64,000 bases of DNA from WHSW01 sp963722175. GTDB lineage: Bacteria; Actinomycetota; Thermoleophilia; Solirubrobacterales; 70-9. The translations under genes and the position numbers were made by a program. Shown one piece after another: positions 1 to 8,078 of the stretch; the stretch's first letter is position 1, and each line of letters opens with the position of its first letter. Below the pieces are notes generated by a model, which was not told the origin of the DNA, searched no databases, and was given only the letters and a program-made list of their open reading frames with translations. The stretch lies in assembly GCA_963722175.1 (NCBI GenBank), contig CAVRKA010000003.1, positions 434,001 to 498,000 of the forward strand, given 5' to 3'.

Positions 1-268
1 CCTCCCCGGCGGTGCCGTCGATCGACTGCACGAAGGCGCCCGCGTAGCGGGTCGTGATCTCGGCCTCGCGGTCGAGGAAACGGATCACGGTCTCGGTCTC
101 GGCGGGGTCCTGCTCGGAGACCTCGAGCACGGGCTCGGCGCCGTAGTCGCGGGTCACCGTCAGCGTCGCCTCGCCCTCGCTCGACTCGCCGGGCCCGAAG
201 CCGCAACCGGCGGCCGCGGCGGCGAGCGTGAGCGCCGCCACGGCCACCGCGGTGCGGCGCCAGGTCAT
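1..268 (-). CDS. DUF4430-type lipoprotein, C-terminus cut by window edge
   Basis: Starts at ATG 268 and runs off the left edge (about 89 codons visible). The N-terminus is a lipoprotein signal: MTWRR, a run of Ala/Leu/Val, then AAGC with the probable lipidated cysteine near residue 22. The following stretch begins TLTVTRDYG and later reads TRYAGAFVQSIDG, which resembles the beginning of DUF4430 domains, a fold related to the C-terminal domain of transcobalamin and intrinsic factor. The ATG overlaps the TGA of the upstream gene (ATGA), so the two are probably translationally coupled and both lie under the cobalamin riboswitch near 1400. Inferred role: a membrane-anchored partner in cobalamin capture. 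The family call rests on a partial sequence and is moderate. Confidence 0.7.
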   Translation of the reverse strand, partial: MTWRRTAVAVAALTLAAAAAGCGFGPGESSEGEATLTVTRDYGAEPVLEVSEQDPAETETVIRFLDREAEITTRYAGAFVQSIDGTAGE

Positions 269-1287
269 CGTCTCTTGACCCGCTCGCAGCTGGCCTGGAT
301 GTTCAGGTCGGCGCCGTCGCGCTTGCGCTGGACGCGGACCTTGTCGTCACCCTGGCCACAGTTGACGGTGTCCGCGCCGCCCTCGCGCAGGTCGATGTTG
401 TCGTCTCCGCCCCGCGAGCGGATCTCGTCGTCGCCGTCGGTCCCGTCGATCCGATCGTCCTGCGGGCTTCCCACCAGGTCGATCCCGCGCTCGTCCGGAC
501 ACGAGTTCGCGTCCGGCCCCACGCACGTGTCGAGCGCCTCCGCCGGGATATCGGTGCCGCGGGTCGCGGCCAGGGTCACCTCGCCGGCGTCGTCGACCGT
601 CACCTCGGCCTTGCCGTTGGCGCCTGTGGCCTCAGGGTCGTCGCCACCCGTAACGGTGGCGTCGGTGGCCGGGCCGCTCCTGCAGGTGGTCTCGAACGTG
701 TTCTGGTCCGTGACGCACGAATGCTCGATGACCTTGGCCGTGAACGGCTCGCCGGCCTCGACACCGGCCGGCGCCCTGAGCTCGAGCTCGGCGGGGTTCG
801 GCTCGGGGAACCTGTCCGGCGCGAGGTAGAACAGCACCGCGTCGCCGTCGGAGATCTCCTGCTGGTCCGCGCCGACCGTGGACTCCTGGTGGTCGGTCTT
901 GAAGTACCAGAAGGACTCGCCGGCCTCGGCCTCGCGGCCGCCGATCCCGCAGATCCCGAGCCCGAAGCCGAACTGGTCGGTGAGGAGCAGCGGCGAGACG
1001 GGCCCCGTCGTGCGGCCCGCCGTGGCAAGCAGGCTGAGCGCGTTGGGCTTGTCGTACGTGTACTCGGCGCCCGAGCCACCCGGGGCCCCGAAGCAGTCGG
1101 CGTCGGGCCGGGTCGGCACGGTGACGCCCTCGTCCACGATGTAGTCGGTGCCCGGGTCGAGCACCTTGTTCGGCGTCAGCACCCGCAGATGCGCGGTCAC
1201 CGTCGCCGACGCGACCGGCGCGAGCAGCGCCGGCAACAGCAGGAGTCCGGCGAGCGCCACGAGCGCCGAGGAGATACGTGTGGTCAT
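265..1287 (-). CDS. Secreted DUF4430-like protein with calcium-binding-type C-terminus, cobalamin-controlled
   Basis: 340 residues from ATG 1287, preceded by a good ribosome binding site (AGGAAGGGG). Residues 1-28 are a Sec signal peptide ending VASA. The segment around residues 35-170 contains ESFWYFKTDHQ and ISDGDAVLFYLAPD, resembling the WxY and dGD parts of DUF4430. An Ig-like segment with a Cys pair (SCVTDQ, TTCRS) follows. The last 60 residues hold Asp/Gly-rich repeats (GTDGDDEI, GGDDNI, GGADTVNCGQGDDKV) of the hemolysin-type calcium-binding kind. The leader carries a cobalamin riboswitch, so expression should fall when B12 is plentiful. Together with the overlapping lipoprotein it looks like a surface B12-binding pair. 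Cobalamin binding itself is inferred, not visible. Confidence 0.75.
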   Translation of the reverse strand: MTTRISSALVALAGLLLLPALLAPVASATVTAHLRVLTPNKVLDPGTDYIVDEGVTVPTRPDADCFGAPGGSGAEYTYDKPNALSLLATAGRTTGPVSPLLLTDQFGFGLGICGIGGREAEAGESFWYFKTDHQESTVGADQQEISDGDAVLFYLAPDRFPEPNPAELELRAPAGVEAGEPFTAKVIEHSCVTDQNTFETTCRSGPATDATVTGGDDPEATGANGKAEVTVDDAGEVTLAATRGTDIPAEALDTCVGPDANSCPDERGIDLVGSPQDDRIDGTDGDDEIRSRGGDDNIDLREGGADTVNCGQGDDKVRVQRKRDGADLNIQASCERVKRR

Positions 1288-1324
1288 GAGCCACCCCTTC
1301 CTAGAGGGATCGTTGTCAGCCGAC

Positions 1325-1488
1325 CGGAGGCTGGTCTCCTGGCTCGCGGGCCGGCTGTCGCGCCTTCCCAAGACGCCTAGCGTCTCAGTGGCTGACTCGC
1401 GTCATGCGACGCCGTTCGATGCCCGTCCACAGTGGCTGGACCGCACCGGTTTCACACCGGACTTCCCACGACCACCGGTCGTATTTCG
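1325..1488 (-). promoter_or_regulatory. Cobalamin (AdoCbl-type) riboswitch
   Basis: On the minus strand, 5' to 3', the core blocks of the cobalamin riboswitch appear in order: GGGAAGTCCGGTGTGAAACC near 1472-1453, CCACTGT near 1434, GAGTCAGCCACTG near 1400-1388, GGGAAGGCGCG near 1372-1362 and the B12-box-like AGCCAGGAGACC at 1344-1333. Only about 45 nt separate the last block from ATG 1287. That linker contains CCCT and AGGG segments flanking the ribosome binding site region, so translational control is plausible. Confidence 0.93.
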
Positions 1489-1494
1489 CCGGGG

Positions 1495-1523
1495 ATACTA
1501 CCTACGGGGCCGGGTCATGGCAA
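1495..1523 (-). promoter_or_regulatory. Promoter of the riboswitch transcript
   Basis: Minus-strand -35 TTGCCA (1523-1518), 17 bp spacer, -10 TAGTAT (1500-1495). The expected start point near 1488 lies just upstream of the riboswitch core. Confidence 0.65.
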
Positions 1524-1574
1524 AGCCGGGTTTGGCTTAGTCAAGCGGTCTAAGTGGCCGGCGAGAGCGTCGAA

Positions 1575-1611
1575 GCACGAGTTTGTGCCGCGTGTCGGAA
1601 CAAACTCGTGC
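1575..1611 (-). terminator. Perfect 12-bp hairpin 3' of the head-repeat gene
   Basis: GCACGAGTTTGT (1575-1586) and ACAAACTCGTGC (1600-1611) form a perfect inverted repeat with a 13-nt loop, about 85 bp beyond the stop of the minus-strand gene ending at 1696. No T-tract follows, so terminator function is inferred. An RNA-processing or protein-binding site is also possible. Confidence 0.45.
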
Positions 1612-1695
1612 CTCGCGTTCCATCACGCTGTGCGCCCGCGCCGCCGACCGGGGGGCGTGCCCTTCCTTCCTGGCGCGGCGGTGTCTCCGCGCTCC

Positions 1696-3015
1696 TCAGT
1701 CGGCCTCCTTCACCTGCTTGCGCAGCCGCTCGACCTGGCGCTGCAGTCGCTCGACGGTCGCCGCGAGCGATGCGGTGGACGCCGCCGAACTTGCCTGTGC
1801 GGTCCCGAGCTTGCCGTTCGGGCTGACGAGCACCTGCTGGCCGTTGGCCACCGGTTTGCCGCTGATCCCGGCGATGAAGGTCGCATTCTGGCTTGCGGCG
1901 GTGCCGATCCGGATCTTTCCCGAGTCCCCGTCAATGCCGCGGTTGGCGATGTAGATGTTGTCGGAACCCGTGGTCAGGTCCTGACCGGCGCCGTACCCGA
2001 GCCCGATATTGCCGCTGCCGGTGCTTTCGAGCAGGGCAGAGTTGCCCATGGCAACGTTCTTGACACCGACTCTGTTGGCCAGCAGTGCGTTCATGCCGCT
2101 GGCGACGTTGTTGTTCCCCCGGGTGTTCCCGCCCAGCGCCGAGGTGCCGCTCGCGATGTTCGCCACGCCGCTCGTGTTCGCTCCGAGGGACGACGTCCCG
2201 GTGGCCAGGTTGTCGTGCCCGGTGGTGTTGGACCCGAGGGCGTTGTTGCCGGCGGCGACGTTGCTGCTGCCCGTGGTGTTCGACCCGAGCGCGCTCTGGC
2301 CGGACGCGATGTTGATGTCGCCGGTCGTGTTGTTGCTCAGCGCGGCATATCCGATCGCCACGTTCGCGTCACCGCCGTCGCTGACCCGCAGCGTCCTCGA
2401 GCCCAGGGCCACGTTGTTCGACCCCCGCGCGCCGGATTTCAGCGCCTCCAGACCGACCGCGACGTTTCCCTGCCCGAGCGTGTTGCCTTGCAGTGCGTCC
2501 GTTCCGACCGCGACCTGCCCCGACTGGGAGGTGCTGCTGAGCAACGCCGCGTGGCCGATGGCCACATTGGAGCCGCCCGTGGTGTTCGCGGCCAGGGCGG
2601 CGTCGCCCAGTGCCGTGTTGGAGTATCCGGTCGTGGTGTTGGTCGCCGCACTGGCGCCGAACGCGGTGTTGTAAAAACCGGTGGAGAGCTCCTCGAGCGA
2701 GAAGGTGCCGACCCCGATGTTGTACCTGCCGCTCGTCACCGCCGGCAACGGCCGGGTTCCGATCCCGATGTTGTACGCGCCGCTGGTCAACGACTTCATC
2801 GGATCGATTCCGACTCCGACGTTCTCGAACCCGGTGAACGTCGCGTTGAACGGGTTGGGGCCGGCGCCCACGTTCGCCGCGGCGTCGAAGTAGACGCCAG
2901 TCGAGTCGGCGCGGCTCACCGCCGCACCCCACCCGCAGGCGAGCAGCGTGACGGCCGCTCCAACGGTCGCGGCCCGTCGTGCTCGGATCCTCATGCCCTG
3001 ACCGGTGACGCTCAT
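1696..3015 (-). CDS. Secreted YadA/Hep_Hag-like head-repeat surface protein (paralogue 1)
   Basis: 439 residues from ATG 3015, chosen because GGAGG lies 8 nt upstream. Signal peptide at residues 1-37. Residues 50-360 are about 17 tandem repeats of 14-16 residues with the theme NTTGxxNVAxGxxAL, as in the left-handed beta-roll heads of trimeric autotransporter adhesins. A junction resembling the region before S74-type chaperone domains follows (KIRIGTAASQNATFIAGISG), then a C-terminal heptad coiled coil (VERLQRQVERLRKQVKEAD), suggesting trimerisation. There is no outer-membrane beta-barrel anchor and no LPXTG. A paralogue of similar size lies at 25914-27257, and the two share a conserved leader upstream of the ATG. 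Function unknown; an extracellular fibre or stalk is inferred. Confidence 0.8.
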   Translation of the reverse strand: MSVTGQGMRIRARRAATVGAAVTLLACGWGAAVSRADSTGVYFDAAANVGAGPNPFNATFTGFENVGVGIDPMKSLTSGAYNIGIGTRPLPAVTSGRYNIGVGTFSLEELSTGFYNTAFGASAATNTTTGYSNTALGDAALAANTTGGSNVAIGHAALLSSTSQSGQVAVGTDALQGNTLGQGNVAVGLEALKSGARGSNNVALGSRTLRVSDGGDANVAIGYAALSNNTTGDINIASGQSALGSNTTGSSNVAAGNNALGSNTTGHDNLATGTSSLGANTSGVANIASGTSALGGNTRGNNNVASGMNALLANRVGVKNVAMGNSALLESTGSGNIGLGYGAGQDLTTGSDNIYIANRGIDGDSGKIRIGTAASQNATFIAGISGKPVANGQQVLVSPNGKLGTAQASSAASTASLAATVERLQRQVERLRKQVKEAD

Positions 3016-3208
3016 CTCGTTCCTCCATTTGGTTGGCAAGCCACCCGGACCATCCCAGACCGTGGCTCACAAAGGAAAGCCTTTTTCGAGAAGGCACGCT
3101 TTGAGCGCAAGCCGGAACAGCCAGGCCTTGGTGCCAGGCCGAGAACGGCGACGAGATCCGTTAGTCGAACGCTCGGTCCGGCATCCGATCCGCGTAGCCG
3201 CACCGGAA

Positions 3209-3224
3209 ACCGCTACCGGGATCC
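3209..3224 (+). repeat. Partial copy of the tRNA-Glu 3' end
   Basis: ACCGCTACCGGGATCC at 3209-3224. Its first 14 bases match the acceptor/T-arm end of tRNA-Glu (27748-27761, same orientation), and all 16 match 21137-21152. Direct copies of a tRNA 3' end are typical integration scars. No integrase is visible. Confidence 0.45.
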
Positions 3225-3240
3225 CACCCCGGCAGGGCGC

Positions 3241-3627
3241 TCAGCTGGAACGCTCCTCGACCTTCTTCACGAGCTGGTCGACCACCTCGGGCATCGCCTG
3301 CTTCATCCGCGACAGCTCCCAGTGCTCGATCTTGATCAGGCGCACCGATGAGGTCGCGGTCACGGTCGCCGAGCGCTCCTGCTTCTCCAGCAGGCCCTGC
3401 TCGCCGAAGACGTCTCCGGGCCCGAGGTCGGCGAGGTGCTCGCCCTCGCGCTCGACCTTCACCGTGCCGTCCTCGATGATGTAGAAGTCGTTCGCGTACC
3501 CACCCTCGCGGATGATCGTCTTGCCCTCGGCAACCGATTCGAGGCTCGCGAAGGTCGCCACCTTGGTCAGCGCCTCGTCGGGCACGTCGGCGAACAGGGG
3601 CGTGTTCTTGAGCGCGCTTACGTCCAC
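3241..3627 (-). CDS. Single-domain cyclic-nucleotide-binding (CRP-type cNMP) protein
   Basis: 128 residues from GTG 3627, with GGAGG six bases upstream. The whole protein is one cNMP-binding beta-barrel: LFADVPDEALTKVA at the N-terminus, the phosphate-binding cassette region GPGDVFGEQGLLEKQERSATVTA (GE and the following R-x-A visible), and a C-terminal helix. There is no DNA-binding helix-turn-helix and no catalytic domain, so it is not a CRP activator by itself. It probably acts as a sensor through a partner. It lies 38 bp downstream of the esterase gene on the same strand and is the last gene of that cluster. Ligand (cAMP, cGMP or other) unknown. Confidence 0.85.
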   Translation of the reverse strand: MDVSALKNTPLFADVPDEALTKVATFASLESVAEGKTIIREGGYANDFYIIEDGTVKVEREGEHLADLGPGDVFGEQGLLEKQERSATVTATSSVRLIKIEHWELSRMKQAMPEVVDQLVKKVEERSS

Positions 3628-3665
3628 AGGTCTCCTCCGCTCGGTTGGTCGCGGTCGCCGGGAAC

Positions 3666-4892
3666 CTAACCGATAGCACCGCGGGGCGCGCCATCGGCGA
3701 CGGCCCCCGCAACGGCGGGCTCGCCGGCCCGAATCGTGGCCAGGAAGCGCTCGATCGTCTCGACGACCCGGGCGGTGCGGAGGCTGGGCAGGATGTCGAA
3801 GGCATGCTCGGCGCCGGCGAGCTCGGCGTACACGACCGGGCGCCCGGAGACCGCGCGCAGCTGCGCCACGAAGCGGCGGGCGTCGGCGACCGGGACCAGG
3901 CTGTCGCGGTCGCCGTGCAGGACGCAGAACGGCGGCGCGCCGGCGTGCACGCGATGGGTGGGCGAGGCGCTCTCGTACAGCTCCCGGTCGTCGGCGAGCT
4001 TGACCTTCATCACCAGCTCCTCGAGCACCCACTGGAGCTCGTCGTAGTAGTCGCCCTCGGCGTTCGTGAGGTCGTAGACGCCGTAGAACGGCACCGCGGC
4101 GGCGACCGAGGTGTCGGCGTCCTCGAACCCCGGCTGGTAGGAGGCATCGTCGGCGGTCAGCGCCGCGAGCGCGCACAGGTGCCCGCCGGCCGAGCCGCCG
4201 GTCAGGCAGATGAAGTCGGGGTCGGCGCCGAACTCGGCGGCGTGCTCGCGAACCCAGGCGATCGCCCGCTTGACGTCGACCAGCTGGTCGGGGAAGGTCG
4301 CTGCGGGGCTGAGGCGGTAGTCGATGTTGAAGCCGACCCAGCCGTGGACGGCGAGGTGGTTGAGCAGCGGAATGCCCTGCTCGGAACGGGTGCCGACGAT
4401 CCAGCCGCCGCCGTGGACCTGGATGATCGCCGGCCGCAGCGCCAGCCACGGCGCCCGCGGCTCGTAGACGTCGAGCCGCAGCGGCCGGTCGCCGTAGCGC
4501 GCGAACTCGACCCCGCGCCGGTGGCGCACGCCCCGCGGCCACAGCATCAGCGGCGGGAGCAGCAGGTGGGAGAGCGGGAAGCCCGAGCGGTGCTCCTCGG
4601 CGGGCGGCTCGAGCTCGGCGAGCGCCTCGCGGACGGCGCGGGCGCTGGTCAGGCTCTGCCAGGCGAGCACGGCGAGGCGCAGCGCCCAGAGCGCGAGCCC
4701 GACCACGATCGCGATCCCGAACCATCCGCCGAGGGCCCCGAGCGCGATCGCGACGGCGATCGCGAGCACGGTCGCGACCAGGAACGCCCACGCGAACTCC
4801 CGGATCGCGGCGCCCGCCATCCAGCGCAGGAGCCGCCACCGCAGCGCCGGCGGCGGGCCGAGCGCGAACGCCTTTCTGAGCAGCGCGATCAC
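3666..4892 (-). CDS. Membrane-anchored alpha/beta hydrolase (HSL-type esterase)
   Basis: 408 residues from GTG 4892. The N-terminus has two hydrophobic helices (about residues 30-75), so the catalytic domain is likely tethered to the membrane. The hydrolase domain shows the hormone-sensitive-lipase oxyanion motif HGGGW, the nucleophile elbow GGSAGG, and late Asp and His segments (HGDRDSLVP, GAEHAFD) completing a Ser-Asp-His triad. A TAGCGT -10-like box ends 7 nt before the GTG, so an internal leaderless promoter is possible. It lies 22 bp after the TetR gene and 38 bp before the cNMP-binding gene. Substrate is probably an acyl ester; specificity unknown. Confidence 0.85.
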   Translation of the reverse strand: MIALLRKAFALGPPPALRWRLLRWMAGAAIREFAWAFLVATVLAIAVAIALGALGGWFGIAIVVGLALWALRLAVLAWQSLTSARAVREALAELEPPAEEHRSGFPLSHLLLPPLMLWPRGVRHRRGVEFARYGDRPLRLDVYEPRAPWLALRPAIIQVHGGGWIVGTRSEQGIPLLNHLAVHGWVGFNIDYRLSPAATFPDQLVDVKRAIAWVREHAAEFGADPDFICLTGGSAGGHLCALAALTADDASYQPGFEDADTSVAAAVPFYGVYDLTNAEGDYYDELQWVLEELVMKVKLADDRELYESASPTHRVHAGAPPFCVLHGDRDSLVPVADARRFVAQLRAVSGRPVVYAELAGAEHAFDILPSLRTARVVETIERFLATIRAGEPAVAGAVADGAPRGAIG

Positions 4893-4914
4893 GGCCGCAA
4901 CGCTAGAGGTTCGC

Positions 4915-5526
4915 TCAGCGGCGCTCGATCGCGGCGACGGCGGCGTCGACGAAGATCCCCCGCGCCCGCTTCAGGGCCGGGCTGTCGCCGCGATCGAGCC
5001 GCTCGAGCGCCAGGCCCTCGAGCCCGGCGACGATGAAGACCGCGATCCCCTCGAGCTCGGGCGCGCGGATGCCGAGGTCGAGGCCGCGCAGCAGCTCCCG
5101 GACGATCGCCCGGTGGCCCAGCTTCATCTCGATCATGATCTCGCCGACCTTCGTCTCGACCACGGCCTGGGACGAGAGGTCGAAGTAGACCCGCTGGAGC
5201 CCGGCATCCCGATCCATCGCCCGCCACACGCCCTCGGTGATCGCCTCGATCAGGTCGCGCGGCGAGCTCGGCTCGCCGACCTGGCCGAGGACCTCGTCGG
5301 TGAGCGTCTCCGAGACGCGGCGCGCAACCGCGGCAACCAGGCCCTGCTTGGAGCCGTAGTAGTACGGGATCAGCGCCTTGTTCTGGCCCGAGGCGGCGGC
5401 GACCTTCGCGGTCGTCAGCCCGGCGTAGCCGTCGCGCTTCATCACCTCGTAGCCGGCCTCGAGGATCCGCTCCGGAGCGTCGCTGGCCGGCCGCCCGGGA
5501 CGGCGCTGGGCTGCGGACTCGCTCAA
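4915..5526 (-). CDS. TetR-family regulator
   Basis: 203 residues. The only fitting start is TTG 5526, which overlaps the TGA of the upstream R2lox gene (TTGA), so translational coupling is likely. The N-terminal TetR helix-turn-helix is clear (ILEAGYEVMKRDGYAGLTT, then AAASGQNKALIPYYYGSKQGL). The C-terminal ligand-binding helices span residues 80-200. It sits between R2lox and the esterase. A natural target is the palindrome at 6497-6529 in the R2lox promoter, although the second TetR at 7431-8063 is an equal candidate. Confidence 0.88.
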   Translation of the reverse strand: MSESAAQRRPGRPASDAPERILEAGYEVMKRDGYAGLTTAKVAAASGQNKALIPYYYGSKQGLVAAVARRVSETLTDEVLGQVGEPSSPRDLIEAITEGVWRAMDRDAGLQRVYFDLSSQAVVETKVGEIMIEMKLGHRAIVRELLRGLDLGIRAPELEGIAVFIVAGLEGLALERLDRGDSPALKRARGIFVDAAVAAIERR

Positions 5527-6476
5527 GCCGGCGCCCCGGCGACCGACGGCTCCATCCCCATTGCCGCGAGCTTCTTCGAGAGCGACTTCATCGCGTACTC
5601 GAACACTTCCTTCGAATGGTAGAAGGGCGTCTCGAAGTCATAGCGGTCGTCGACCCACGGGGGCGAGAACGCGAGCACCCCGATGGGGAGAGTCTCCTGC
5701 AGCGTCTCCTGGACCACCTGCTTGTAGCGCTCGTCCTCCTTGATCGCGTCGGCGAGGAACTTGACACCGAAGCCGACGTGACGGGATTCATCGCGGTTGA
5801 CGTGGGTGAACCCGTCGCGGAAGCCCGGCATCAGGTCGCGCTCCTTCAGCGAGCGGAGGATGAAGCGCGCGCCCGTCAGCGCCAGGGTCCCCTCGATCAC
5901 GATCATGTAGACGGTGATCCCGCGAACCAGCGCCTCCATGTCGGAGGGGTCCTTGCGGAGCGTCTCCGCGCAGTCGTGCAGGATCCCGTCGAAGAGCTCC
6001 TTCCACTCCTCGTTGACGTGCTCGCGCTGCGCGGCGAGGTTGTCCGCGATCGTCTTCGCGTCGGCGCCGATCACCTCGCGGTAGAAGCGATCGAAGAAGA
6101 CGCAGTGACGCGCTTCGTCGGCGATCTGCGAGGCGAGGAAGATCCGCTGATCGTCGGTCGGCGCCGCGATCGCGAACGGCAGCAGCTCGGTGGTGACCCG
6201 CTCCTCGCCGAGGAAGAACTCCGAGAAGCCGAAGAGCATGAAGCGCTTCTCCTCCTCGCTCCAGGTCGTGCCGTCGTTCCACTCCTCGGCGTCGACGGTG
6301 AAGTCGAAGGTCTCGGAGTTCCACCCCTGGTTCTCCCAGCGCGAGATCAGCTTCTTGTAGGACGGGGCGGCTTCGACCACCCGGTCGAGATTGGCCATCA
6401 CCTTGTCGATGTCGCCGTCGAGCAGCACGTCGAGCGCGCTCAGATCGTCGGACACCTCGTATTGCTGGGTTGCCAT
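5523..6476 (-). CDS. R2-like ligand-binding oxidase (R2lox) family protein
   Basis: 317 residues from ATG 6476, with AGGAGG six bases upstream. It is a four-helix ferritin-like protein of the ribonucleotide-reductase R2 superfamily. The expected six metal ligands are present at R2lox spacing: E91, E121 and H124 (DEARH), E195, E230 and H233 (DESRH). The Val and Tyr that form the valine-tyrosine cross-link in R2lox (Val71 and Tyr162 in the M. tuberculosis protein) align with V94 (three after E91) and Y190 (five before E195). This supports a Mn/Fe oxidase rather than a true NrdB, and no NrdA gene is nearby. The promoter carries an operator-like palindrome. The natural substrate is unknown; a fatty-acid-like ligand is typical of the family. 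Confidence 0.82.
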   Translation of the reverse strand: MATQQYEVSDDLSALDVLLDGDIDKVMANLDRVVEAAPSYKKLISRWENQGWNSETFDFTVDAEEWNDGTTWSEEEKRFMLFGFSEFFLGEERVTTELLPFAIAAPTDDQRIFLASQIADEARHCVFFDRFYREVIGADAKTIADNLAAQREHVNEEWKELFDGILHDCAETLRKDPSDMEALVRGITVYMIVIEGTLALTGARFILRSLKERDLMPGFRDGFTHVNRDESRHVGFGVKFLADAIKEDERYKQVVQETLQETLPIGVLAFSPPWVDDRYDFETPFYHSKEVFEYAMKSLSKKLAAMGMEPSVAGAPA

Positions 6477-6496
6477 GTGGCCTCCTGGTCGGGGCC

Positions 6497-6529
6497 GACA
6501 TTATTATCCAACCGGTTAACTAATGTCAA
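6497..6529 (-). promoter_or_regulatory. R2lox promoter with embedded palindromic operator
   Basis: Minus strand: -35 TTGACA at 6529-6524; -10 candidates AATAAT (6505-6500) or GATAAT (6508-6503), giving an 18 or 15 bp spacer. Between them lies a TetR-like palindrome, ATTA-TCCAACC/GGTTAAC-TAAT centred at 6513/6514. The longer pair GACATTA/TAATGTC spans 6497-6527. The -35 box includes the stop codon of the upstream MpaB-like gene. Confidence 0.72.
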
Positions 6530-7431
6530 GCGGCGGTGGCGAGCTGGTCGCGCTCGTCGCCCAGCGGGCCCCTCGCGATCGCCTCGCGGCGGCGACGCAG
6601 GTACTCCGGGCCGACGTTGCGCAGGCGCGCCGGGATCACCGGCGTCAGCGCCCGCGATGCCGCTCCCAGCGCCCGCAACTCGGCCTGCTGCGCGTCGCCC
6701 CACTGAACTCCGAAACGGTCGCGGAGCAGCGGCGGCAGCAATCCGAGCGTCGCCGTCTTCAGCGCCCGGGAGGGCGCGACCCGCAACAGGGGCCAGAGCT
6801 GGTCGATCACCGGTAGGCCCGGCGGCTCCGGGCGATCGAGCAGGTCGATCAGCACGTCCACCGTCTCGTGGCGGACGAGGCGGTCGTTGATCATCGTCTG
6901 CACGTAGTCGCGGAACTCGGGCAGGGTCTCCGGCAGGTCGCCTGGGCGCACCCCGACCAGCCGCCCGAGCGGCATGTACTCGGCGTAGAGGCGCTCTCGG
7001 TCGGCCGCCGAGATCCCGCCGACGAAGCGCTCGCCGGTGACGAACGTGGCCTCGATGAGGGTCGCGTGCACCCAGGCATAGGCCTCCGGCTCGAGCGCGT
7101 GGTAGCGGGTGCCGTCCGGGTTGACGCCCTTGATCGACTTGTGCAGCTCGCGCAGCCGCCGGCCCATCGGGCCGGCCGCGGCCCCGCCGTAGACGAGCAG
7201 GTAGAGGTAGTCCGTGGTCCGCATCAACCGCCCCCAGGGGTCCGACTGGAAGTTCGAGTGGTCGCGGACGCCCGAGCCGACGGTCGGATGGGAGACCTGG
7301 AGCAGCAGCGCGTATCCGGCGCCGAAGAAGTAGCGCGGGTCGCCGAGGCGCCGCCAGGAGAGCGACTCGGGCCCGAGGATGAGCTCGGCGACCTCCTCGT
7401 CGCTGGGCAGGACCGCCGATTTCGTGGCCAT
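6526..7431 (-). CDS. MpaB-like oxygenase family protein (DUF2236)
   Basis: About 301 residues from ATG 7431, which shares one base with the TGA of the preceding TetR gene; GTG 7434 is an alternative, but the GGAGG spacing (7 nt) favours the ATG. The sequence has the DUF2236/MpaB pattern: WRRLGDPRYFFGAGYALLLQVSHPTVG at the N-terminus, RLMRTTDYLYLLVYGG (resembling the Arg-x-x-Lys/Arg-Thr segment of latex-clearing proteins), and YAWVHATLIEATF. Members are haem oxygenases or related enzymes acting on hydrophobic substrates. Pairing with R2lox in one TetR-controlled cluster suggests oxidation of a lipid or isoprenoid-like compound. Haem binding and substrate are inferred. Confidence 0.8.
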   Translation of the reverse strand: MATKSAVLPSDEEVAELILGPESLSWRRLGDPRYFFGAGYALLLQVSHPTVGSGVRDHSNFQSDPWGRLMRTTDYLYLLVYGGAAAGPMGRRLRELHKSIKGVNPDGTRYHALEPEAYAWVHATLIEATFVTGERFVGGISAADRERLYAEYMPLGRLVGVRPGDLPETLPEFRDYVQTMINDRLVRHETVDVLIDLLDRPEPPGLPVIDQLWPLLRVAPSRALKTATLGLLPPLLRDRFGVQWGDAQQAELRALGAASRALTPVIPARLRNVGPEYLRRRREAIARGPLGDERDQLATAA

Positions 7432-8063
7432 CACCTTGCCTCCTCGAGTCGTGGCACCACATCTCGATCAAGCGCCAGCAGCCCCCCGACCAGCAGCTCG
7501 CGCAGCTGATCGCGCGAGAGGGCGCCGCCCCGGAGCCAGTCGAAGGTCGCGGCCTCGACGAAGCCCGCGTAGGCGCGAACCGCGGCGCGCAGCTCCGGCG
7601 GCGCTGCCGCGGGCGGGCGGCCCGGGCGCAGGATCTCGATCACCTGGTCGGCGGTGCGCTCCCGGGCCGCGTCGAAGATCTCCTCGATCTCGGGGTCGCG
7701 GCCGAAGCCCTGCGCGCCATGGGTGGCGAGCAGCATCCCGCCGCTGCGCTCGGTGACGTCGAGCCACCGGTCGACCGCCGCCCGGAGCGCCGCCTCGGCG
7801 TCGCCGCTGGCGATCTCGGCGGCGAACACGCCCTGGGGGAGCTGCAGGATCGAGCGCACGACCTCGAGGAACAGCGCCCGCTTGCCGCCGAAGTAGTGAT
7901 GAACGAGGCCACGGGTCACGCCGGCCTCGGCGGCGACGTCGGCGGTCGAGACGGCCCCGTAGTGGCGTTCGGAGAACAGCCGCCGCGCGGCCGAGAGGAT
8001 CTGCCGCCGGCGCTCGGCCGTGTCGAGCCGCGACCAGCGGGGGGCTTGCGTCGCCGTCGTCAT
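7431..8063 (-). CDS. TetR-family regulator
   Basis: 210 residues from ATG 8063. The TetR helix-turn-helix is at residues 17-65 (RRQILSAARRLFSERHYGAVST, AAEAGVTRGLVHHYFGGKRALF). The C-terminal domain resembles regulators of lipid and oxygenase genes but its ligand is not predictable. The stop codon overlaps the start of the MpaB-like gene, so the two form one transcript. A perfect 15-bp palindrome lies 25 bp upstream of the start, in the right place for autoregulation. Confidence 0.88.
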   Translation of the reverse strand: MTTATQAPRWSRLDTAERRRQILSAARRLFSERHYGAVSTADVAAEAGVTRGLVHHYFGGKRALFLEVVRSILQLPQGVFAAEIASGDAEAALRAAVDRWLDVTERSGGMLLATHGAQGFGRDPEIEEIFDAARERTADQVIEILRPGRPPAAAPPELRAAVRAYAGFVEAATFDWLRGGALSRDQLRELLVGGLLALDRDVVPRLEEAR

Positions 8064-8078
8064 GCGCTCAGCAGGGTA

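Noticed and set aside
5523..6476. Class I ribonucleotide reductase small subunit (NrdB)
   Set aside because: Ligand spacing and the Val/Tyr pair fit R2lox, and no large subunit gene is near.
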